Below are positions 26,471 through 43,101 of a stretch of 64,000 nucleotides of DNA, piece after piece. The DNA comes from an uncultured Parasphingopyxis sp. Lineage in GTDB: Bacteria > Pseudomonadota > Alphaproteobacteria > Sphingomonadales > Sphingomonadaceae. Under the pieces are notes generated by a model. That model did not search any database. It saw only the letters and a list, made by a program, of their open reading frames with translations, and had not been told where the DNA came from. The stretch's first letter is position 1. Each line of letters starts with the position of its first letter. Location of the stretch: NCBI GenBank assembly GCA_947259005.1, contig CAMYKP010000006.1, positions 806,001 through 870,000 of the forward strand, given 5' to 3'. The translations under genes were made by a program, and so were the position numbers.

Positions 26471-26668
26471 GTGGCAAAGGTCAATCCAGGCGAGTTCATC
26501 CGGCAGGTACGCGCGGAGACGTCGAAAGTCGTCTGGCCGACCCGCCAGGAGACCATTCAGACCGGTATCATGGTGATGATCATGACTGCCGTCCTCGCCG
26601 TGTTTTTCCTCGGCGTCGATTCCTTCTTCAACATGATTGTCCGGTTCCTGATCGGGCTGGTGAGTTAA
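26471..26668 (+). CDS. secE: SecE preprotein translocase subunit
   Basis: The protein has 65 residues with a single C-terminal helix (about 30-55). The amphipathic front part, FIRQVRAETSKVVWPTRQET, carries the conserved VVWPTRQE motif. It clamps SecY in the SecYEG channel. I favour the GTG at 26471 (AKVNPGEF...), where family members begin; an ATG at 26462 is possible but sits only 1 nt after the AAGGTG ribosome site. It is followed by nusG at 23 nt. Confidence 0.95.
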   Translation: MAKVNPGEFIRQVRAETSKVVWPTRQETIQTGIMVMIMTAVLAVFFLGVDSFFNMIVRFLIGLVS

Positions 26669-26691
26669 AGGCTTTCAGCTAAGGGTATTCA

Positions 26692-27228
26692 ATGTCACGC
26701 TGGTACATCATTCACGCCTATTCGGGCTTCGAGAACAAAGTGCGGGACGCCATTCTGGCGGAAGCCACGCGCATGGGTCTTGAGCCGCTCGTCGAGGAAG
26801 TCGAAGTGCCGACCGAGGAAGTAACCGAGGTCAAGCGCGGCAAGAAGGTGCAGACCGAGCGGAAATTCTTCCCCGGCTATGTGCTCGCCAAGCTGAGCAT
26901 GAACGACGATGTCTATCACCTCGTCAAGAATACGCCGAAGGTGACCGGCTTTCTCGGTTCCAATGGCAAGCCGCAGCCGATCAGCGAAGCCGAGGCAGCG
27001 CGCATCCTCAACACGAAAGAGGAAGCCGCCGCAGCGCCGAAGCAGAAAATCAATGTCGATTACGAAATCGGCGACCAGATCAAGGTGCTCGACGGCCCGT
27101 TCGCCAGCTTCAACGGCGTGGTCGAAGAACTCGATTTCGATCGGGCCCGCGTCAAGGTGTCGGTGTCGATCTTTGGCCGCGCGACACCGGTCGAACTGGA
27201 ATTCGAGCAGGTCGAACTGGTCAAATAG
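26692..27228 (+). CDS. nusG: Transcription termination/antitermination protein NusG
   Basis: The protein has 178 residues. The NGN domain begins WYIIHAYSGFENKV and includes the FFPGYVL strand; a linker rich in Lys and Ala is followed by a KOW domain with GDQIKVLDGPFASFNGVVEEL. NusG binds the RNA polymerase clamp and links it to Rho or ribosomal S10. Length and position next to secE are normal. Confidence 0.97.
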   Translation: MSRWYIIHAYSGFENKVRDAILAEATRMGLEPLVEEVEVPTEEVTEVKRGKKVQTERKFFPGYVLAKLSMNDDVYHLVKNTPKVTGFLGSNGKPQPISEAEAARILNTKEEAAAAPKQKINVDYEIGDQIKVLDGPFASFNGVVEELDFDRARVKVSVSIFGRATPVELEFEQVELVK

Positions 27229-27323
27229 CAATTTAAGAGTTTCCGGAATGATCCGGGAAATGTGGAAGGCAGTGCCACTGCCGCTTGTACCACTAAGCCA
27301 AGAGAAAAGGTGAGAAGACAGTT

Positions 27324-27755
27324 ATGGCGAAGAAAATAGACGGCTATATCAGCCTGCAGGTTCCTGCCGGCACAGCCAACCCCTCCCCGCCGCTTGGGCC
27401 CGCATTGGGCCAGCGCGGCGTGAACATCATGGATTTCTGCAAGGCGTTCAACGCACAGACGCAGGATCTTGAAAAAGGCGCTCCGATCCCGACCAAGATC
27501 ACGGTCTATGCCGATCGCAGCTTTACCTTTGTCACGAAAACGCCGCCGGCGAGCTATCTGCTGAAAAAAGCAGCCAAGCTCAAAAAAGGCGCGAGCACGG
27601 TCGGCACCGAAATCGTCGGTCAGATCAAGCGTTCGCAGCTTGCCGAGATCGCCGAAACCAAGATGGCCGATCTGAATGCCAATGACATTGAAGCCGCAAC
27701 CCGCATCATCGAAGGCTCTGCCACGTCGATGGGCCTCGAAGTGGTGGAGGGCTAA
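27324..27755 (+). CDS. rplK: 50S ribosomal protein L11
   Basis: The protein has 143 residues. It begins [15 protein letters not shown] and has the proline-rich [20 protein letters not shown] motif of the thiostrepton-binding N-terminal domain. The C-terminal domain binds 23S rRNA at the GTPase centre. It is followed by rplA at 3 nt, and the two form the usual L11-L1 operon. Confidence 0.98.
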   Translation: MAKKIDGYISLQVPAGTANPSPPLGPALGQRGVNIMDFCKAFNAQTQDLEKGAPIPTKITVYADRSFTFVTKTPPASYLLKKAAKLKKGASTVGTEIVGQIKRSQLAEIAETKMADLNANDIEAATRIIEGSATSMGLEVVEG

Positions 27756-27758
27756 ATC

Positions 27759-28454
27759 ATGGCGAAGCTGAGCAAAAAGCGTAAAGCGCTTTTGGAAAAC
27801 ACCGATCGCGATGCACTGCATTCCTCTGATGATGCGCTGAAGATCGTCAAAGCCAATGCGACCTCGAAATTCGACGAGACCATCGAAATTGCGATGAACC
27901 TCGCCGTCGATCCACGCCACGCCGACCAGATGGTCCGCGGCGTTGTTTCGCTCCCCTCGGGTACGGGCAAGGACGTACGCGTCGCCGTGTTCGCCAAGGA
28001 TGCGAAGGCAGACGAAGCCAAGGAAGCTGGCGCCGACACGGTTGGCGCCGAAGACCTGATGGAAGCCATGCAGGGCGGCGACCTCAATTATGACCGTGTC
28101 ATCGCGACACCGGACATGATGGGTGTTGTCGGCCGTCTCGGTAAGGTGCTGGGTCCCAAGGGCCTGATGCCGAACCCGAAACTGGGCACGGTTACTCCCG
28201 ATGTCGCGAAAGCGGTCAAGGATGCCAAGGGCGGCCAGGTCGAGTTCCGCGCCGAGAAAGCCGGTATCGTTCATTCGACGATCGGCAAGGCGAGCTTCAC
28301 CGAAGCCGCTCTCAAAAAGAACTATGACGCATTTGTCGGCGCCATCGTGAAGGCCAAGCCTTCCGGCGCCAAAGGCAAGTATATCAAGAAGATCGCCGTC
28401 AGCTCGACCATGGGCGCCGGCGTAAAGGTTGATCCGACGGACGTCGGAGCGTAA
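27759..28454 (+). CDS. rplA: 50S ribosomal protein L1
   Basis: The protein has 231 residues with [17 protein letters not shown], the core [21 protein letters not shown] and the family C-terminus. It binds 23S rRNA at the L1 stalk and, in other bacteria, represses its own operon. It starts 3 nt after rplK and is followed by the long L10 leader. Confidence 0.98.
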   Translation: MAKLSKKRKALLENTDRDALHSSDDALKIVKANATSKFDETIEIAMNLAVDPRHADQMVRGVVSLPSGTGKDVRVAVFAKDAKADEAKEAGADTVGAEDLMEAMQGGDLNYDRVIATPDMMGVVGRLGKVLGPKGLMPNPKLGTVTPDVAKAVKDAKGGQVEFRAEKAGIVHSTIGKASFTEAALKKNYDAFVGAIVKAKPSGAKGKYIKKIAVSSTMGAGVKVDPTDVGA

Positions 28455-28740
28455 AGGGCTTCCCGGCTCTTCGGAGCCGGGATACGACCGAAGGCGTTTT
28501 TCGCATTCGGTCACACCGTCCGAGACAGTTGGTGACAGCAATTTGGCTGTCTTAATTTCCAGCCAAGACGGGGAAAGTTTTTGACGGGTGCTTCTGTTCA
28601 GTCAGAGCCCCGGTCTGCTGCGGCACCAGCTGGATCAGACAACAGACCCCTCGGACAATTTGTACGGACCAACGGGCGCTTTGCCCTGCGGCCCTTCATG
28701 GTTTGCGGATGTTCCGCAGGCCGAACAAGGAGTGCGATAT
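28455..28740 (+). promoter_or_regulatory. Structured leader between rplA and rplJ (L10 leader type)
   Basis: These 286 nt have no gene. A perfect 9-bp TTCG-loop hairpin lies at 28461-28482, another 10-bp stem with one mismatch at 28487-28511, and then a GACAGTTGGTG segment near 28524 with a CTGTC counterpart. A small hairpin (28704-28718) and AAGGAG (28727-28732) precede rplJ. This is the place and form of the leader bound by L10-L12 to repress rplJL. The identity as an L10 leader is inferred from position and structure. Confidence 0.6.
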
Positions 28741-29256
28741 ATGGATCGAGCTCAAAAGACCGAGGCGGTTGCCGAACTGAACCGCACCTTCACCGAGGCG
28801 GGCGTGATCGTTGTCACGCGCAACCTCGGCCTCACCGTTGCCGAATCCGGTGATCTGAGGGCGAAGATGCGTGAAGCCGGTGCCAGCTTCAAAGTATCGA
28901 AAAACAAGCTTGCCAAGATTGCGATCAAGGACACGCAGTATAACCCGCTCAGCGATATGCTGACCGGACCGACTGCACTGGCCTGGTCGGACGATCCGGT
29001 TGCAGCACCCAAAGTGGTTGCTGAATTTGCGAAAGCGAATGACCGGCTCGAGATCATCGGCGGGGCGATGGGCGAAACCGTCCTCGATCTCGATGGTGTG
29101 AAGGCATTGGCAGCGCTGCCTTCGCTTGACGAACTGCGCGGTAAGATTGTGGGTCTGCTCAATGCACCTGCAACCAAGGTCGCCCAGCTCGCCAATGCTC
29201 CGGCATCCAAGCTGGCTCGTGTTTTTGGCGCCTATGGTGCGTCGGAAGCCGCCTGA
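28741..29256 (+). CDS. rplJ: 50S ribosomal protein L10
   Basis: The protein has 171 residues. It begins [14 protein letters not shown] and contains [10 protein letters not shown], the family rRNA-contact segment, then [11 protein letters not shown]. The C-terminal helices bind L7/L12 dimers. The frame is open upstream, but AAGGAG 8 nt ahead fixes the ATG at 28741. The stop is followed by rplL at 61 nt. Confidence 0.97.
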   Translation: MDRAQKTEAVAELNRTFTEAGVIVVTRNLGLTVAESGDLRAKMREAGASFKVSKNKLAKIAIKDTQYNPLSDMLTGPTALAWSDDPVAAPKVVAEFAKANDRLEIIGGAMGETVLDLDGVKALAALPSLDELRGKIVGLLNAPATKVAQLANAPASKLARVFGAYGASEAA

Positions 29257-29317
29257 TTTTCGAATAGCTCAACACTGAACTGACGGGGCCGACGCGCCCC
29301 AATTGGAGACTTTTAAA

Positions 29318-29692
29318 ATGGCAGATCTTGATAAACTCGTGGACAGCCTTTCCGAGCTGACCGTTCTGGAAGCCGCTGAACTGGCTACCAAACTTGAAGA
29401 AAAATGGGGCGTTTCGGCCGCTGCAGCTGTTGCAGTTGCTGGCCCGGCTGCTGGTGGCGATGCCCCGGCTGCCGAAGAGCAGGACGAATTCGACGTCATC
29501 CTCACCGGCGACGGCGGCAAGAAGATCCAGGTGATCAAAGAAGTCCGCGCCATCACCGGCCTCGGCCTCGGCGAAGCCAAAGCGCTCGTCGAAGGTGCAC
29601 CGAAAGCCATCAAGGAAGGTGTCGCCAAGGCAGAAGCCGAAGAAATCAAAGGCAAGATCGAAGAGGCCGGCGGTACCGTCGAACTCAAGTAA
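29318..29692 (+). CDS. rplL: 50S ribosomal protein L7/L12
   Basis: The protein has 124 residues. The N-terminal dimer domain ([21 protein letters not shown]), the Ala/Gly hinge (about 36-55) and the C-terminal domain ([20 protein letters not shown], then [16 protein letters not shown]) are all present. It recruits translational GTPases. The start is the ATG at 29318; a frame 15 nt longer is not supported. A strong terminator follows. Confidence 0.98.
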   Translation: MADLDKLVDSLSELTVLEAAELATKLEEKWGVSAAAAVAVAGPAAGGDAPAAEEQDEFDVILTGDGGKKIQVIKEVRAITGLGLGEAKALVEGAPKAIKEGVAKAEAEEIKGKIEEAGGTVELK

Positions 29693-29717
29693 AAGCCTTT
29701 CGGATTTTCCGAACGCT

Positions 29718-29752
29718 AAAGGGGCGGTGCAGCGATGCACCGCCCCTTTTTC
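29718..29752 (+). terminator. Intrinsic terminator after rplL
   Basis: A perfect 11-bp stem, GGGGCGGTGCA (29721-29731) and TGCACCGCCCC (29736-29746), has a GCGA loop and a T5 tail. It ends the rplJL transcript, which is why rpoBC needs its own promoter here. Confidence 0.92.
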
Positions 29753-29788
29753 TTTGGTTCAACAGCCTCCCGCCCGAGAGCCGCAAAA

Positions 29789-30898
29789 CTAGGCCGGCTC
29801 AAAGGCCCGTTCAGTAGCCTTGGGCGTCGGAGAGAATGTTCCGAACGTCTTGCTCTCGACATTTTTAGCCAGTTGGCGATCAAGGAAATGCGCTCTGCGC
29901 ATACGATATTTCCGCGTAAGAAACGGATTGATCCGGGTTGGCCCCTGATCGACGCTAGCGGCATAATATCCGACCGGCTTCGCATAGTCGATTTGATCGA
30001 TCAGTGCAGTGCCCGAAATCTGATCGCCTTTCAGGCCCGCTATCACGTCGCGTCGCGGCTCAGGCGTGGCCGATACGGCTGGCGTTGTCATCGGCGCGCG
30101 ATCTACGACTGGCGCACTCGCGCCCATCGGTTTGGTCAGTGACGTGCCCGGCTGGTTTGCAATCTTGCCGGAGCGACGCTTGCGACGGCGACTCAGGATC
30201 ACACCGCCGCCAGCAAGGCCCAAGCCTGCCAGCCCGGCAAGACCGGCCAGCAACAGCTCATCGCTCATGCCGTTATTATCCGCGGCTTCGGATATCTCGG
30301 CGGGGGCCGCGGTACGACTTTCGATCGGCGTGGTACTTGTCGGCGGTAGAGCTGCGAGTGTTTCAGCCTTACTATCCGATGCCGATGTGAAATTGTCTGC
30401 AGGAGCCTCTTCGGCAGGAGCCCTTTCAGACTGCGCACGGCGGACGGCCGCTGTCTCGGATGACGATGGGGTAGCAGCCGTGGAACTTTCGACTCGGGAT
30501 TGGCGGGTATTGGCAGTGGGAGCCGCAGTCTCGATTGCGTTCGGCGTAGCGTTTGCTGCCGGAGCGGCGGCAACTGGATCGCTTGGGGTCGCGGTCGGCG
30601 CATCCGACCTGGAAACAACGGGAGCCTCGCTGATCGGCGCACGATTGGGCAGCGCTGTCGGGCGCGGCGAGGAGCTGCTCGCCGGAACCGGTTTCGTCGC
30701 CGGGCTTGGCGTTGCCGGGATCGATGCCGGCGGCAGCACCGAATTTTCGTCCATCGGCGCAGGTGCGGAGGGCGTCGGCGCAAAAGGAACCGGCTCCGAT
30801 ATTCCGTTATCCTGCGCAGCGAGCGGGGTTGAGGTGGCCACAATAAGAGCTGCAACAGCTGCCATGGTGGGGCGGATGGGGTGGGTTTGTTTTGTCAT
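29789..30898 (-). CDS. Exported Pro/Ala/Ser-rich membrane protein, unknown function
   Basis: The protein has 369 residues and I do not recognise a family. A signal peptide ends near residue 28 (STPLAAQ). A ~180-residue Pro/Ala/Ser/Thr-rich stretch looks unfolded and wall-spanning. A glycine/leucine helix (about 218-240) is followed by RRRKRR, then a cytoplasmic tail whose last ~70 residues are ordered in appearance and rich in aromatic and basic residues (PVGYYAASVDQGPTRINPF). The gene lies between rplL and rpoB on the opposite strand. The tail is the part most likely to bind something. Confidence 0.65.
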   Translation of the reverse strand: MTKQTHPIRPTMAAVAALIVATSTPLAAQDNGISEPVPFAPTPSAPAPMDENSVLPPASIPATPSPATKPVPASSSSPRPTALPNRAPISEAPVVSRSDAPTATPSDPVAAAPAANATPNAIETAAPTANTRQSRVESSTAATPSSSETAAVRRAQSERAPAEEAPADNFTSASDSKAETLAALPPTSTTPIESRTAAPAEISEAADNNGMSDELLLAGLAGLAGLGLAGGGVILSRRRKRRSGKIANQPGTSLTKPMGASAPVVDRAPMTTPAVSATPEPRRDVIAGLKGDQISGTALIDQIDYAKPVGYYAASVDQGPTRINPFLTRKYRMRRAHFLDRQLAKNVESKTFGTFSPTPKATERAFEPA

Positions 30899-31086
30899 AG
30901 TGCTGTCAGGAACGGCCCTGCCCTTTCAAAAGTTCACCGGAATGTGCCAATCCGGGATGATCGGATGTCGCAGTTCGACGAATGGAGAATATTCAGTTTA
31001 ACCCGGATATTCCTGAACGAAATAAGCTGGTACGGTTGATTGGCTTTATAGTGGGTGCAAAAATTTGGCGCGTTCCCGGGCATCAA

Positions 31087-31115
31087 TTGACACCCTCCCT
31101 CCCCGATCCTATATC
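31087..31115 (+). promoter_or_regulatory. Strong sigma-70-type promoter of rpoBC
   Basis: TTGACA (31087-31092), a 17-nt spacer, and TATATC (31110-31115) make a near-consensus vegetative promoter. The start point would be near 31122, giving a leader of about 178 nt before rpoB. It is the only good promoter in the 401-nt gap 30899-31299. Confidence 0.7.
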
Positions 31116-31121
31116 GCCTGC

Positions 31122-31299
31122 ATCACCGCTACCGTTCGAGAAATGATGCGAATTTGCGCGCCGTGTCACAAGAATAGATCGGTTTCGGTTTCATAGACGC
31201 TGAAAGCTGCAGACTCCCCGGTTTCGAGGACAGGGGGTCTTGCGGCTTTTTGTCGTCTTTGCGTTATGAAATTTGAGCAGAAACCGAGGCATATACTCC
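31122..31299 (+). promoter_or_regulatory. rpoB 5' leader, partly structured
   Basis: There is no gene in this stretch. An imperfect long hairpin can form around 31207-31248 (GCTGCAGACTCCCC against GGGGGTCTTGCGGC), and a T5-containing run follows near 31250. The ribosome site GAGG is about 10 nt before the ATG. It could attenuate rpoBC, but no leader peptide or known motif is seen. Confidence 0.3.
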
Positions 31300-35460
<4,161 letters not shown>

Positions 35461-35515
35461 TTACGACTATTCAGTCCCCTGCCCGTGATCGGGCGGGGGC
35501 AGACAAGGATCAGAC

Positions 35516-39709
<4,194 letters not shown>

Positions 39710-39735
39710 GGCTCGTTAGCGCCTGCAATGAGAAT

Positions 39736-39767
39736 AGCCCCGCCGGTGTGAACCGGCGGGGCTTTTT
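39736..39767 (+). terminator. Intrinsic terminator after rpoC
   Basis: A perfect 12-bp stem (AGCCCCGCCGGT / ACCGGCGGGGCT) with a GTGA loop is followed by T5. It lies 27 nt after the rpoC stop and ends the rpoBC transcript. Confidence 0.95.
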
Positions 39768-39830
39768 CACGCCATAAGCGCATCGACGCCCGGCATTGGC
39801 CTTTGCAGCGCAAACCCCTATTCCGTGACC

Positions 39831-41012
39831 ATGGATGTAACCGATCTTCGCATTGCGCTGTTCAGCGGCAATTATAACTATGTCCGGGACGGCGCGAACC
39901 AGGCGCTGAACCGGCTGGTCGGCTATCTGCTGAGTCAGGGTGCGTCCGTGCGCATCTATTCACCGGTCGTCGAGAACCCGGATTTCGAAGCAACCGGCGA
40001 TCTCGTCCATGTCCCCGCCCTCGCCCTGCCCGGCCGCGCCGAGTATCGCGCACCGGTCCGCCTGCCCGGTAGTGTGCGCAAAGATATTGCCGAATTTGCA
40101 CCGAACATCTTTCATATCGCCAGCCCCGAGATTCTTGGTCACCGCGCACTGTCTCTCGCCCGGCGCTGGAACATCCCTGCAGTCGCTTCGGTACATACGC
40201 GGTTCGAAACCTATCCGCGCTATTACGGCCTGACCTTTCTGGAGCCGCTCGTCGTCGCGATACTGCGACGCTTCTATCGCCGCTGCGACGCGATTTTCGC
40301 GCCATCCGAATCCATGGCGCAGATCCTGCGCGAACAGCGGATGAGCTACGATGTCGGCATCTGGTCCCGTGGGATCGACCGCGAAATCTTCGATGCCCGC
40401 CATCGCGATCTGGAATGGCGGCGCAGTCATGGCATCGCGGATGACGAAGTCGTGATCGGTTTCGTCGGCCGCCTTGTCATGGAGAAAGGCCTCGATGTTT
40501 ATTCCGATGCGATCGATCAGCTCGAAAAGCGGGGCGTCAAGCACCGCGTCATGATCGTCGGCGAAGGCCCGGCGGGGGAATGGTTCGAACGGCGCCTGCC
40601 CAACGGCGTTTTCGTCGGCTTCCAGAAAGGCGCCGACCTGGGCCGCGCGGTCGCCTCCATGGATATGCTGTTCAATCCCAGTATCACCGAGACATTCGGC
40701 AATGTTACGCTGGAAGCCATGGCCGCAGGATTGCCGGTCGTGGCCGCCAGGGCAACGGGAAGCCAGAGTCTCGTCGATGACGGCGTAACCGGCCGGCTTG
40801 TCCGTCCCGGCGCAATCGAAGCCTTTGCCGACGCGCTCCAGCTTTATTGCGAGGATGAACAGGCCCGCAAGTCGGCCGGTATCGCGGGCTGTGCCGCCAG
40901 CGAACGTTATGGCTGGGACCAGGTCAACCAGGCGCTGGTCGACGGCTATCTGCGTGTCATTCGCCAGCGCATCGACGGCACTTCGGGTCCGCCGCGCAGC
41001 CCCGTGCCCTAG
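39831..41012 (+). CDS. Family GT4 glycosyltransferase
   Basis: The protein has 393 residues in two Rossmann domains (GT-B). It opens LRIALFSGNYNYVRDGANQ and has HTRFETYPRYYGL; the C-terminal donor domain has GFVGRLVMEKGLDVY, GEGPAGEW, and the ITETFGNVTLEAMAAGLPV motif (E-x7-E). It resembles MgtA/SqdX-like transferases that add hexoses (often mannose or sulfoquinovose) to lipids. The start at ATG 39831 is preferred; GTG at 39825 is in frame. It is monocistronic, with its stop 10 bp from the converging padR. Confidence 0.85.
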   Translation: MDVTDLRIALFSGNYNYVRDGANQALNRLVGYLLSQGASVRIYSPVVENPDFEATGDLVHVPALALPGRAEYRAPVRLPGSVRKDIAEFAPNIFHIASPEILGHRALSLARRWNIPAVASVHTRFETYPRYYGLTFLEPLVVAILRRFYRRCDAIFAPSESMAQILREQRMSYDVGIWSRGIDREIFDARHRDLEWRRSHGIADDEVVIGFVGRLVMEKGLDVYSDAIDQLEKRGVKHRVMIVGEGPAGEWFERRLPNGVFVGFQKGADLGRAVASMDMLFNPSITETFGNVTLEAMAAGLPVVAARATGSQSLVDDGVTGRLVRPGAIEAFADALQLYCEDEQARKSAGIAGCAASERYGWDQVNQALVDGYLRVIRQRIDGTSGPPRSPVP

Positions 41013-41022
41013 TATCCCGGCC

Positions 41023-41610
41023 CTAAAGCCGTTCGATCCGCTGAGCCGCCTCGTCGAGAATTTCGGTTACCTGACGGACCAGCGCTTCGTCCGTTTCATC
41101 GCGGGAGAAGCGATGGCCGAGCACCACGAAAAGATTGCCCATAGCCCGGCGCACCGATCCGCTTTCGGCCCGTTTTTCCTGCTCGCCCATGCTCGACAGC
41201 CGGGTGAACAGTGCTACTACTTCGGCCTGCTTATCTTCGAGTTCCGCAGTTCCCGCATCGGTGATTGTAAACGCCTTGCGTGAACCTTCCGTCTCCACCT
41301 GCTCGATCATGCCGCTGTCTTCCAGCAGACTGAGCGTGGGATAGATGATCCCCGGGCTTGGGGTGTAGGCACCGCCCGTCAATTCCTCGATCGCGCGGAT
41401 CAGGTCATAGCCATGCCGGGACTCGTCCGCGATGAGCTTGAGGAGAACGAGACGCAATTCTCCCGAATCGAAAACCCGCCTGCGCCGTTTCCGGCCCTGA
41501 CGGCCTCCGAAATCACTCCCCCGCCATCCACCGAACTGCATGGCGAAAAGCGCTTCGGGGAATCCCTTGCCTCTGCGGCCCCGATGGCCGCCCCAATGTT
41601 TTCTGGTCAT
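41023..41610 (-). CDS. PadR-family repressor
   Basis: The protein has 195 residues. An unusual Arg/Gly-rich leader (about 1-45) precedes a winged helix (VFDSGELRLVLLKLIADESRHGYDLI, then GAYTPSPGIIYPTLSLLEDSGMIE) and a helical dimer domain. PadR proteins repress promoters and respond to aromatic acids or drugs. Its promoter carries a dyad next to the -10, so it is probably autoregulated. No obvious second target is adjacent; the neighbours are a glycosyltransferase and rarA. Confidence 0.9.
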   Translation of the reverse strand: MTRKHWGGHRGRRGKGFPEALFAMQFGGWRGSDFGGRQGRKRRRRVFDSGELRLVLLKLIADESRHGYDLIRAIEELTGGAYTPSPGIIYPTLSLLEDSGMIEQVETEGSRKAFTITDAGTAELEDKQAEVVALFTRLSSMGEQEKRAESGSVRRAMGNLFVVLGHRFSRDETDEALVRQVTEILDEAAQRIERL

Positions 41611-41625
41611 AGATTCTTCCTTCTT

Positions 41626-41664
41626 AAGATAGCTCTATGATATATCTTGATAGTATTTTGTCAA
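41626..41664 (-). promoter_or_regulatory. padR promoter overlapped by an inverted repeat
   Basis: On the padR coding strand TTGACA (41659-41664) and TATCAT (41637-41642) are separated by 16 nt. An inverted repeat, AAGATA (41626-41631) and TATCTT (41643-41648), brackets the -10. The layout fits PadR autorepression. The ribosome site AAGGAAG precedes the ATG. Confidence 0.6.
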
Positions 41665-41721
41665 TGAGGCCGTGATTAACCCCCGGATGGCAAGCCTGAG
41701 GAATTCGGCTAGAGTGTCGCC

Positions 41722-43026
41722 ATGGCAGACCTGTTTGTAAGCGATGATCACGATGACGCGGAAACAGTGAACGCGCCGCTTGCCGATCTGCTTCGCCCCG
41801 CCACACTGGCCGATGTCGTCGGACAGGAACATCTGACCGGGCCGGACGGACCGATTGGCCGGATGGTGACCGCTGGCAGGCTCGCCTCGATCATCTTCTG
41901 GGGGCCTCCCGGCACAGGGAAAACAACGATTGCCCGGCTGCTTGCCGATGCCGTCGATCTGCGCTTCACAGCAATATCGGCGGTATTTTCCGGTGTTGCG
42001 GACCTGAAAAAGGCCTTTGCCGAAGCACGGCAGATGGCAAATACCGGAAAGCGTACGCTTTTGTTTGTCGACGAGATCCATCGCTTCAATCGGGCGCAGC
42101 AGGACGGATTCCTGCCTTATGTAGAGGATGGCACAGTCACCCTGATCGGTGCGACAACTGAAAATCCATCCTTCGAGCTGAACTCGGCCCTGCTCAGCCG
42201 CGCGCAGGTCTTGATCCTCAATCGCCTTGATGCTGACGCTTTAGGCACTTTGCTCGATCGCGCCGCAGCACATGAAGGCCGTCCCCTCCCCCTTACTGCG
42301 GACGCGCGGAACGCCCTGATCGCCTCGGCCGATGGCGATGGCCGTTTCCTGTTGAATCAGGCCGAAACGCTGTTTTCCGTCAACCTGTCCGAACCGCTGG
42401 ACCCGGCGAGGCTTGCCGACATGCTCCACCGCCGCATGCCGGTCTACGACAAGGATCGGGAGGGCCATTACAATCTGATCTCGGCCTTGCACAAAGCAAT
42501 GCGCGGGTCGGACGCACAGGCCTCGCTCTACTATCTAGCCCGGATGCTCGTGGCCGGCGAGGAACCCCTTTACGTCCTCAGGCGGATAACGCGTTTTGCG
42601 AGCGAGGATATCGGGATCGCCGATCCACAAGCGCTCGTCCAGTGCCTTGCCGCCAAGGATGCCTATGAATTTCTCGGCAGCCCGGAAGGCGAACTCGCCA
42701 TCGTTCAGGCCTGCCTCTATTGCGCGACCGCGCCGAAATCCAACGCGACCTACAAGGCTCAGAAGGCAGCGTGGAAATCGGCCAGGGAAACCGGTTCGCT
42801 GATGCCGCCCAAGAACATTCTCAATGCCCCGACCAAGCTGATGAAGGATGTCGGCTATGGTAAAGGCTATGCCTATGACCATGAAAGCGACGATGCCTTT
42901 TCCGGCGACAATTACTGGCCCGATGAGATGGAAAGGCAGGATTTCTACAAACCATCCCCAAGAGGTTTCGAGACAAAAGTGGCGGAACGCCTGGCTTTCT
43001 GGGAGAAATTGCGCGCAGATCGATAG
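41722..43026 (+). CDS. rarA: Replication-associated recombination protein A
   Basis: The protein has 434 residues. It is a clamp-loader-like AAA+ ATPase. The Walker A GPPGTGKTT lies at about 61-69, Walker B is DEIHRFN, the sensor is IGATTENPSFELNSALLSR, and the C-terminal region contains the family's DAYEFLGSPEGELAI and GYGKGYAYDHE. It acts at stalled replication forks. Length is normal. Confidence 0.96.
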   Translation: MADLFVSDDHDDAETVNAPLADLLRPATLADVVGQEHLTGPDGPIGRMVTAGRLASIIFWGPPGTGKTTIARLLADAVDLRFTAISAVFSGVADLKKAFAEARQMANTGKRTLLFVDEIHRFNRAQQDGFLPYVEDGTVTLIGATTENPSFELNSALLSRAQVLILNRLDADALGTLLDRAAAHEGRPLPLTADARNALIASADGDGRFLLNQAETLFSVNLSEPLDPARLADMLHRRMPVYDKDREGHYNLISALHKAMRGSDAQASLYYLARMLVAGEEPLYVLRRITRFASEDIGIADPQALVQCLAAKDAYEFLGSPEGELAIVQACLYCATAPKSNATYKAQKAAWKSARETGSLMPPKNILNAPTKLMKDVGYGKGYAYDHESDDAFSGDNYWPDEMERQDFYKPSPRGFETKVAERLAFWEKLRADR

Positions 43027-43101
43027 TATTGATTGGCGTATGGATTCAAAAAAGCGTAGGCTGGGGCCAGATAATAGTATGGTTGCAACAGGGGAAGTTT
43101 C

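Noticed and set aside
30066-31001. A 311-codon + strand Ala/Gly/Val-rich frame opposite the exported protein
   Set aside because: The - strand frame has a signal peptide, a membrane helix and an ordered tail; the + frame is the complement of Pro/Ala/Ser-rich codons.
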